From Aureimonas sp. Leaf427 (lineage in GTDB: Bacteria; Pseudomonadota; Alphaproteobacteria; Rhizobiales; Rhizobiaceae): a DNA stretch of 64,000 nt. Both the position numbers and the translations under genes were made by a program. Below, in pieces: positions 54,694 through 64,000 of the stretch (its first letter is position 1; each line of letters starts with the position of its first letter). Location: contig NZ_LMQW01000006.1 of NCBI RefSeq assembly GCF_001425485.1, positions 47-64,046 on the forward strand, written 5' to 3'. A model generated the notes under the pieces. It was not told the origin of the DNA, did not search any database, and saw only the letters and a program-made list of their open reading frames with translations.

Positions 54694-55602
54694 TCACGGC
54701 CACTTCACCACGGGCGGCATCGAGGAGAGGATCGAGGCGACGTTGCCGCCCGTCTTCAGGCCGAACAGCGTGCCGCGATCGTACAGGAGATTGTACTCGA
54801 CATAGCGTCCACGGCGAATCAGCTGCTCCTCGCGGTCGGCCTCCGTATAGGGCAGGCCCGCATTCTGGCGCACGAGATGCGGATAGACGACGAGGAAGGC
54901 CTTGCCGACATCGCGGGTGAAGGCGAAGTCGGCGTCCCAGCCGCCCTTCTCCTCCGAGGAGTGCAGCCAGTCGTAGAAGATGCCGCCGACGCCCCGCGCC
55001 TCGCCGCGATGGGGAAGGTGGAAATAGGTGTCGCACCATTCCTTGAACCGGTCGTAGTCCGCCACGCCCTGGTGCCGGTCGCAAACGAACTTCATCGCGC
55101 GATGGAAGGCCTGCGTGTCCGGGTCGTTCTCGCTGCGGCGACGGTCCAGGACCGGCGTGAGGTCCGCGCCTCCGCCGAACCACTGGCGCGAGGTCACGAC
55201 CATTCGCGTGTTCATGTGCACGGCCGGCACGTTCGGATTGCGCATATGCGCGATCAGCGAGACGCCGGAGGCCCAGAAGGTCGGGTCCTCGTCGGCGCCG
55301 GGGATCTGTTTGCGGAACTCCTCGGAGAAGGCGCCATGCACCGTCGAGGTATGGACGCCGACCTTCTCGAAGACCCGGCCGCGCATCATCGACATGACGC
55401 CGCCGCCGCCTTCGCCGTCGTCGCGGATCCAGGGCGTCCGCTCGAAGCGGCCGGCGGGAAGGCCGTCCACCTCGAACGCATCCTCGATGTCCTCGAAGGC
55501 CTGGCAGAGGCGATCGCGCAGCGCCTCGAACCAGCCGCTGGCGGCGGCCTTCTTCTCGTCGAGCCCTTCGGGCAGGCCTTCCGGCAGTTCGGGACGTTCC
55601 AT
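54694..55602 (-). CDS. hemF: Oxygen-dependent coproporphyrinogen III oxidase
   Basis: Converts coproporphyrinogen III to protoporphyrinogen IX in heme synthesis using oxygen. The 302 residues match HemF throughout: [54 protein letters not shown] and GGIFYDW, then [16 protein letters not shown]. No missing region. The AT-rich 198-base gap between it and the DUF1059 gene shows no other ORF. I see no FNR-type site upstream. Confidence 0.96.
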   Translation of the reverse strand: MERPELPEGLPEGLDEKKAAASGWFEALRDRLCQAFEDIEDAFEVDGLPAGRFERTPWIRDDGEGGGGVMSMMRGRVFEKVGVHTSTVHGAFSEEFRKQIPGADEDPTFWASGVSLIAHMRNPNVPAVHMNTRMVVTSRQWFGGGADLTPVLDRRRSENDPDTQAFHRAMKFVCDRHQGVADYDRFKEWCDTYFHLPHRGEARGVGGIFYDWLHSSEEKGGWDADFAFTRDVGKAFLVVYPHLVRQNAGLPYTEADREEQLIRRGRYVEYNLLYDRGTLFGLKTGGNVASILSSMPPVVKWP

Positions 55603-55825
55603 CCGGCTCGTGTCCTTCCAGACATGCGGTCATGCGACAGGCGAAGCTTGACCCCACGAGAGAGGGTCGAGCCGCCTTTCGCCCCGGCCTAGCATCTAGC
55701 CCGCTCCGCCGAAAGCGGCGAGGTCGGCCTGTCCCCGGCAAGCTCGCCCGAATCGATTCGCAAATGGGCGGACGCGGCGCTATGTTTTGGCGGACGAAGC
55801 CCTCGGATGCGACGAGACCCTCTCG

Positions 55826-56080
55826 ATGGACGCCTATCCCCGCCCGCCGCTGGCCGGCCTGAAGCGGCAGCTCCAGGCGAGTCGCAAACGCTCGGACGCC
55901 GCGCGCGACGCCTTCCTGCGCGAGACCTACACGCTCCCGCGCGAGGCCGCGCGCGTGAAGGCGCGCGAGTGGTTCGAGCTCTATCCCAAGGCGGCCTACT
56001 GGACCTCGGTGGAGAGCTGGCGCGTTCTGCCCGGCGACGAGGTCGAGTTCACCATGCGCCGCCTGCCGAGCGCCGACTGA
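55826..56080 (+). CDS. Small conserved-looking hypothetical protein
   Basis: An 84-residue basic protein beginning MDAYPRPPLAGLKRQLQASR, with a helical first half and TYTLPREAARVKAREWFELY, then YWTSVESWRVLPGDEVEFTM. An in-frame TTG at 55787 is a longer alternative. No membrane segments or known domain. The aromatic- and Arg-rich pattern looks like a real protein rather than a shadow frame. Divergent from hemF and convergent with the HD-GYP gene; eight bases separate the last two stops. Confidence 0.6.
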   Translation: MDAYPRPPLAGLKRQLQASRKRSDAARDAFLRETYTLPREAARVKAREWFELYPKAAYWTSVESWRVLPGDEVEFTMRRLPSAD

Positions 56081-56087
56081 CCTTTTC

Positions 56088-57482
56088 TTACGCGGCCCGC
56101 GACAGGTCGCTCTCGATGGCGGCGATCGCGCGTTCGAGCGCAGCGACGAAGTCGGCATGGAAGGCCGTGCCGATTTCCTTGCGCATGATGGAGAGCGCCG
56201 TCTCCACCGGCATGGCGGCGCGATAGGGCCGGTTGGCGGTCAGCGCGTCGAAGACGTCGGCGACCGAGACGATCATCGTCTCCGCCTCGATCTCGGCCTC
56301 GATCAGCCCGCGCGGATATCCCTTGCCGTCCAGCCGCTCGTGATGCCCGCCACCGATGCGCGCCATCTCGCGGAAGACGGGGACGCGGCTGAGAATGCTT
56401 TCGGAGAGCGTCGCATGGCCGCGCATCTCCTTCCACTCCTCCTCGTCCAGCTTGCCGTTCTTGTCGAGAATGGAATTGGAGACGCCGAGCTTGCCGATAT
56501 CGTGGAGGAGGGCGGCCCGCCGCAGCCAGCGCCGCCGTTCCGGCGTGTAGCCGCTTTCCGCCGCCACCATGTCCGCATAGACCGCGACGCGCTCGGAATG
56601 GCCCGACGTGAACGGGCTCTTGGAATCGATGATCTGCGCGAAGGCCCGCGCGATGTCGTCGAGATAGTCCTCGTCGATCAGGATCAGCCCCTGGCGGGGC
56701 TCCAGCGCCACGACGGCATCCTCGATTCCGTCGGAGGAAAGCGTCTCCCAGAAAGCGTCGGACCCGGCGACGGCCTCGAAGGCGGCGGCGACCGCCGGAT
56801 CGAACCAGCTGCCGGCGCGCTCGCGCACCTCGGCGAGCGCCGCCTCGCGGCCGGCGGCCGTGTGGAACACGTCGACCACCTGCGAGAGGAGCGCGATGCG
56901 GGCATAGAGCGGGATCGCCGGCCCCGCCCGTCGGTCGGGCCGCCCCTTGCCGTTCCAATGCTCGTCGAGCCCATGGATCGCGTCGCAGACGGAAGCGGGA
57001 AAGCGCAGCATCGCGGCGATCTCCGCCCCGCGCTGGCAGCGGGTCTGGATGAGATCGTCGACGATCTCGCCGCCATTCTGCAGGACGTTCAGCACCGCCT
57101 TGAAGCGCTCGGTAAGGCCGGCTTTCAGGCCCGTATGCGAGAAGACGAAGGAGAGGACCTTCGGCAGGCTGTCGTTCACCGTCTTGAAGTCGCGCTTGAA
57201 GCCGATGTCGTCGGACAGATAGAGCTCGCAGATGCGCGCGGCATTGCTGGAGCAGCCGAGGTCCTTCAGCATGATCGTGTAATACAGCTCCCAGAGCTGG
57301 AGCTCGGGCAGGCCCATCCGGCGCCCGATATGCACGCCGATCCACGTCGCGCGGACGCAATGGCCGATCGGCTGGCCTTCGGTGATGTCGAGCGCATGGC
57401 TGAGCGCGCCGAGAAGCTCGGCCAGCCGCATCTGGTCGGCGCTCGCGGCCGCACGATCCGCATCGACGAGTGCCAAGCCCAT
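56088..57482 (-). CDS. HD/HD-GYP domain protein (putative c-di-GMP phosphodiesterase)
   Basis: A 464-residue cytoplasmic protein with two HD-type halves. The C-terminal half (about 275-450) is a full HD-GYP domain: HSERVAVYADMV, LLHDIGKLGVSNSILDKNGK, HATLSESIL, and HHERLDGKGYPRG, then VADVFDALTANRPYR. The N-terminal half (about 25-215) has the same layout but altered residues: LKDLG where HD is expected, and HWNGKGRPD in place of the GYP block. So the second domain is probably active and the first regulatory. It may hydrolyse cyclic di-GMP. Confidence 0.88.
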   Translation of the reverse strand: MGLALVDADRAAASADQMRLAELLGALSHALDITEGQPIGHCVRATWIGVHIGRRMGLPELQLWELYYTIMLKDLGCSSNAARICELYLSDDIGFKRDFKTVNDSLPKVLSFVFSHTGLKAGLTERFKAVLNVLQNGGEIVDDLIQTRCQRGAEIAAMLRFPASVCDAIHGLDEHWNGKGRPDRRAGPAIPLYARIALLSQVVDVFHTAAGREAALAEVRERAGSWFDPAVAAAFEAVAGSDAFWETLSSDGIEDAVVALEPRQGLILIDEDYLDDIARAFAQIIDSKSPFTSGHSERVAVYADMVAAESGYTPERRRWLRRAALLHDIGKLGVSNSILDKNGKLDEEEWKEMRGHATLSESILSRVPVFREMARIGGGHHERLDGKGYPRGLIEAEIEAETMIVSVADVFDALTANRPYRAAMPVETALSIMRKEIGTAFHADFVAALERAIAAIESDLSRAA

Positions 57483-57562
57483 GTTCCGAAATCCCGTTCC
57501 CCCGAGACGTCGTTCATCGCCGACCGATCCTCAACACCGGATTGATCCCCGCGGGGTCTCTC

Positions 57563-58060
57563 TCAAGAGGGTGAAGAAAGGCCTTCGCTCGCGGGCCGCG
57601 CCGGGAGGAGCCTGAGCTGCCGAACGGCTTCGCCGGCCGCCATTCCGACCGATACCGCAAGATTGAGCGAGCGGGCGCCGGGCACCATGGGGATCGTCAC
57701 GCGGAGGTCCGCGCGCTCATGGACGCCGGCCGGCACGCCCGCGCTCTCGCGTCCGAAGAGGAGCACGTCGCTCGCCCGGAACTCGGCCTGCGTGTAGGGC
57801 AGGGCGCCGGCCGTGGTGAAGAGCACCAGACGCCGGTTCCCGGCCTGCCGCCAGGCCTCGAACCTCTCGAAGGTCAGGTGGCGGGTGAGCCGCGCCATCT
57901 CGATATAGTCCATCCCGGCGCGCTTCAGCGCCCGGTCGGAGAGGTCGAAGCCGGCCGGCTCGATCACCGCGATGTCGAGCCCGAGACAGGCGCCGAGCCG
58001 CAGGATCGTGCCGGTATTGCCGGCGATGTCGGGCTGGTAGAGGGCGATCGTCGGGGCCAT
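57563..58060 (-). CDS. trmL: tRNA (cytidine(34)-2'-O)-methyltransferase TrmL
   Basis: SPOUT methyltransferase modifying the wobble base of leucine tRNAs. The 165 residues have the knot motifs LFGRESAGVP and IPMVPGARSLNLAVSVGMAA, with N-terminal YQPDIAGNTGTILRLGACLG. Length is normal. It diverges from the ABC exporter genes. Confidence 0.92.
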   Translation of the reverse strand: MAPTIALYQPDIAGNTGTILRLGACLGLDIAVIEPAGFDLSDRALKRAGMDYIEMARLTRHLTFERFEAWRQAGNRRLVLFTTAGALPYTQAEFRASDVLLFGRESAGVPAGVHERADLRVTIPMVPGARSLNLAVSVGMAAGEAVRQLRLLPARPASEGLSSPS

Positions 58061-58246
58061 CGCCGCTCATGGCGCAAGCGCCTTCCGCCGTAAAGCCCGC
58101 TCGTGTCGAACCTGCGCCTTCGCCTGCGGCATCGTCCGCAGGCGGCGATCCTTCGCCGTGATTTTTCGCGCGGCTCGGCCTATATGCCGGTTTCCGCCGT
58201 CCCGCCGGCCCATCCCGACGACCTGCCCGAGCCCGAAAGACCGTTC

Positions 58247-60130
<1,884 letters not shown>

Positions 60131-60155
60131 GGGCGATGCCGGCCGGGGCGGCCGC

Positions 60156-62045
<1,890 letters not shown>

Positions 62046-62318
62046 GGCGCGCCCGGCTTTCCGCCGAAGCGAGGAACTGGCGCGAGGCTTGCGACCGATC
62101 TGCCGCAGGGGGCCGGCATTCGGCGGTGCGGGCGTCGGCGCCGGGGCCCGCGCACTTCTGCCGTCTGGACAATGGGAAAATCGCCGCCTAGAACCCCTCC
62201 AAATCATGGCGAGATCGTGGGAGGCGTGGCAACATGCGTCGAGCGTATCCAGTCGTGATCCGATTTGTCCGCGAGAAGCGGATCGGAGAGCATGACGTCC
62301 CTTAGAGGAGCTCGTGAT

Positions 62319-62879
62319 TTGAGCGTCAACGACACCGCCGAGCCGACACGCCGGGATTTCCTCTACATCGCGACAGCGGCGGTCGCAGCCGTCGGCGCCG
62401 CGTCCGTGGCCTGGCCCTTCATCGACCAGATGAACCCCGATGCCGGCACGCTCGCCCTCGCCGAGATCGAGGTTGACGTCAGCCAGGTCGCCGAAGGTCA
62501 GTCGATCACGGCGAAATGGCGCGGCAAGCCCGTCTTCATCCGCCAGCGCACCGCCGAGGAGATCGCCTCGGCCAAGGCCGTGCCGCTTTCGGATCTGAAA
62601 GACCCGCTCGCGCGCAACGCCAACCTTCCCGACAGCGCCGACGCGACCGATGCCAACCGCACGGCGGCCGGCAAGGAAGCCTGGCTCGTCATGGTCGGCG
62701 TCTGCACCCATCTCGGCTGCATCCCGCTCGGTCAGCAGGGCGATTTCGGCGGCTGGTTCTGCCCGTGCCACGGCTCGTCCTACGACACGGCCGGCCGAAT
62801 CCGCCAGGGACCTGCACCGCAGAACATGGCGGTTCCGGCCTTCGAGTTCATTTCCGACACGACCGTTCGCATCGGCTGA
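62319..62879 (+). CDS. petA: Ubiquinol-cytochrome c reductase Rieske iron-sulfur subunit
   Basis: Rieske [2Fe-2S] subunit of the cytochrome bc1 complex, transferring electrons from ubiquinol. The best start is TTG at 62319, with AGAGGAG eight bases upstream (62304-62310). An in-frame ATG at 62292 is possible but its GGAGAG is only one base away. The 186-residue form has a twin-arginine signal ([20 protein letters not shown]) and the cluster motifs [11 protein letters not shown] and [15 protein letters not shown], with the two Cys and two His. First of the petABC operon, 21 bases before petB. Confidence 0.94.
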   Translation: MSVNDTAEPTRRDFLYIATAAVAAVGAASVAWPFIDQMNPDAGTLALAEIEVDVSQVAEGQSITAKWRGKPVFIRQRTAEEIASAKAVPLSDLKDPLARNANLPDSADATDANRTAAGKEAWLVMVGVCTHLGCIPLGQQGDFGGWFCPCHGSSYDTAGRIRQGPAPQNMAVPAFEFISDTTVRIG

Positions 62880-62900
62880 CGTAGGAGCTAAGGCTTATCC

Positions 62901-64000
62901 ATGAGTGGTCATTCGTCCTACGTCCCGACATCCGGCGTCATGCGCTGGCTCGACGCGCGCCTTCCGCTGCCGCGTCTCGTCTATGACAGCTTCGTCGCCT
63001 ATCCGGTGCCGCGCAACCTGAACTACGCCTATACGTTCGGCGGCATTCTCGCGATCTTCCTGGTCTCGCAGATCCTGACCGGCGTCGTCCTCGCCATGCA
63101 TTACGCGGCGACCTCGACCGGCGCCTTCGAGTCCGTCGAGCGCATCATGCGCGACGTGAACTGGGGCTGGCTGCTGCGCTACATGCACGCCAACGGCGCG
63201 TCCTTCTTCTTCATCGCCGTCTACCTGCACATCTTCCGCGGCCTCTACTACGGCTCCTACAAGCAGCCGCGCGAGGTTCTCTGGATTCTCGGCGTGATCA
63301 TCTTCCTTCTGATGATGGCGACCGCCTTCATGGGCTACGTCCTGCCTTGGGGTCAGATGTCCTTCTGGGGCGCGACGGTGATCACCGGCTTCTTCACCGC
63401 CTTTCCGGTCATCGGCGATCCGATCCAGCAGCTTCTCCTCGGCGGCTTCGCGGTCGACAACGCGACGCTCAACCGCTTCTTCTCGCTGCACTATCTGCTG
63501 CCCTTCATGATCGCGGGCGTCGTCATCCTCCACGTCTGGGCCCTGCACGTCACGGGCCAGACGAACCCGACCGGCGTCGAGGTCAAGACCTCGAAGGACA
63601 CCGTGCCCTTCACGCCCCACGCGACGATCAAGGACGGCTTCGCGATGGTCGTCTTCCTCGCGATCTTCGCCTATTTCGTCTTCTACCTGCCCAACTACAT
63701 GGGCCATCCCGACAACTACATTCCGGCCAATTCGCTGAAGACGCCGGCGCATATCGTGCCCGAATGGTACTTCCTGCCCTTCTACGCCATGCTGCGCGCC
63801 ATCACGTTCGACATCGGCCCGATCGATTCCAAGCTCGGCGGCGTCCTCGTGATGTTCGGCTCGATCATCGTGCTGTTCTTCGTGCCCTGGCTGGACACGA
63901 GCCGCGTTCGCTCGACTTCCTACCGCCCAATCTACAAGATCTTCTTCTGGATCTTCGCGGTGAACGCCGTGATCCTCGGCTGGCTCGGCTCGCGCCCGGC
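62901..64000 (+). CDS. petB: Cytochrome b of the bc1 complex (3' end outside window)
   Basis: Membrane core subunit that binds both b-type hemes and the quinone sites. The frame stays open to the window end, so only the first 366 residues are seen. Starts [20 protein letters not shown], with GTAGGAGCTAAGG upstream. Heme-binding histidines lie in the helices [20 protein letters not shown] and [20 protein letters not shown]. The Qo-site motif PEWY appears in [18 protein letters not shown]. The C-terminal helices and petC follow beyond the window. Confidence 0.95.
   Translation, partial: MSGHSSYVPTSGVMRWLDARLPLPRLVYDSFVAYPVPRNLNYAYTFGGILAIFLVSQILTGVVLAMHYAATSTGAFESVERIMRDVNWGWLLRYMHANGASFFFIAVYLHIFRGLYYGSYKQPREVLWILGVIIFLLMMATAFMGYVLPWGQMSFWGATVITGFFTAFPVIGDPIQQLLLGGFAVDNATLNRFFSLHYLLPFMIAGVVILHVWALHVTGQTNPTGVEVKTSKDTVPFTPHATIKDGFAMVVFLAIFAYFVFYLPNYMGHPDNYIPANSLKTPAHIVPEWYFLPFYAMLRAITFDIGPIDSKLGGVLVMFGSIIVLFFVPWLDTSRVRSTSYRPIYKIFFWIFAVNAVILGWLGSRP

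Noticed and set aside
55647-55671. CTTGACCC/GGGTCGAG inverted repeat upstream of hemF as an FNR-type site
   Set aside because: Does not match TTGAT-N4-ATCAA and has no T-run for a terminator.

Overview
The window comes from a high-GC alphaproteobacterium of the Hyphomicrobiales (Rhizobiales). The flagellar genes are of the rhizobial type (motC, the motD-type fliK, rem, flaF, flbT). Other hallmarks are an EcfG-type (GGAAC-N16-CGTT) promoter, a leuA gene behind a Leu-rich leader, and several rhizobial conserved hypotheticals. Aurantimonadaceae or a close family is plausible, but that is inference. I see no rRNA, tRNA, CRISPR array, insertion sequence or prophage. This is chromosomal core sequence with no obvious island.

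Bases 1-23426 are one large flagellar block, all on the + strand: a flagellin cut by the window edge, fliF, a fliH-like gene, motB, motC, fliK/motD, rem, flgE, flgK, flgL, flaF, flbT, flgD, fliQ, flhA, fliR, a fliJ-like coiled-coil gene, a flgJ-type rod-binding gene, a flgN-like gene, a small membrane protein, and a large six-repeat DUF1217 protein. Genes are packed with many 4-bp stop/start overlaps. Hairpins lie between fliK and rem, rem and flgE, flgE and flgK, fliQ and flhA, and flgJ and flgN, so several transcriptional or processing units are likely.

Bases 23427-36010 hold mostly minus-strand genes: a PilZ protein, a plus-strand membrane hypothetical, a polyhydroxyalkanoate-system protein, a DEAD-box RNA helicase, an orphan HigA-like regulator (+), an ABC-F ATPase, an RND efflux pair, a secreted triple PRC-barrel protein, and a 54-residue DUF1328 membrane peptide. 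A back-to-back pair of EcfG-like boxes separates the last of these from a diacylglycerol-kinase-like lipid kinase.

Bases 36011-44434 hold the lipid kinase, a probable leucine attenuator plus leuA, a membrane hypothetical, a BenE-type transporter, a metallophosphoesterase diverging from a Nudix gene, a glutathionyl-hydroquinone reductase, and a GNAT acetyltransferase. Bases 44460-51392 (-) hold a compact moxR, DUF58, DUF4159, large-membrane-protein operon. It diverges from a DUF1285, CoA-pyrophosphatase, CCA-transferase operon (51680-54209, +).

Bases 54319-64000 hold DUF1059, hemF, a small hypothetical, a dual HD/HD-GYP protein, trmL, two adjacent ABC half-exporters, and the start of the cytochrome bc1 operon (petA, petB cut by the window end). 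The clearest unusual signals are the leuA leader/attenuator, the divergent EcfG-type promoter, the six-module DUF1217 protein closing the flagellar cluster, and the orphan antitoxin.
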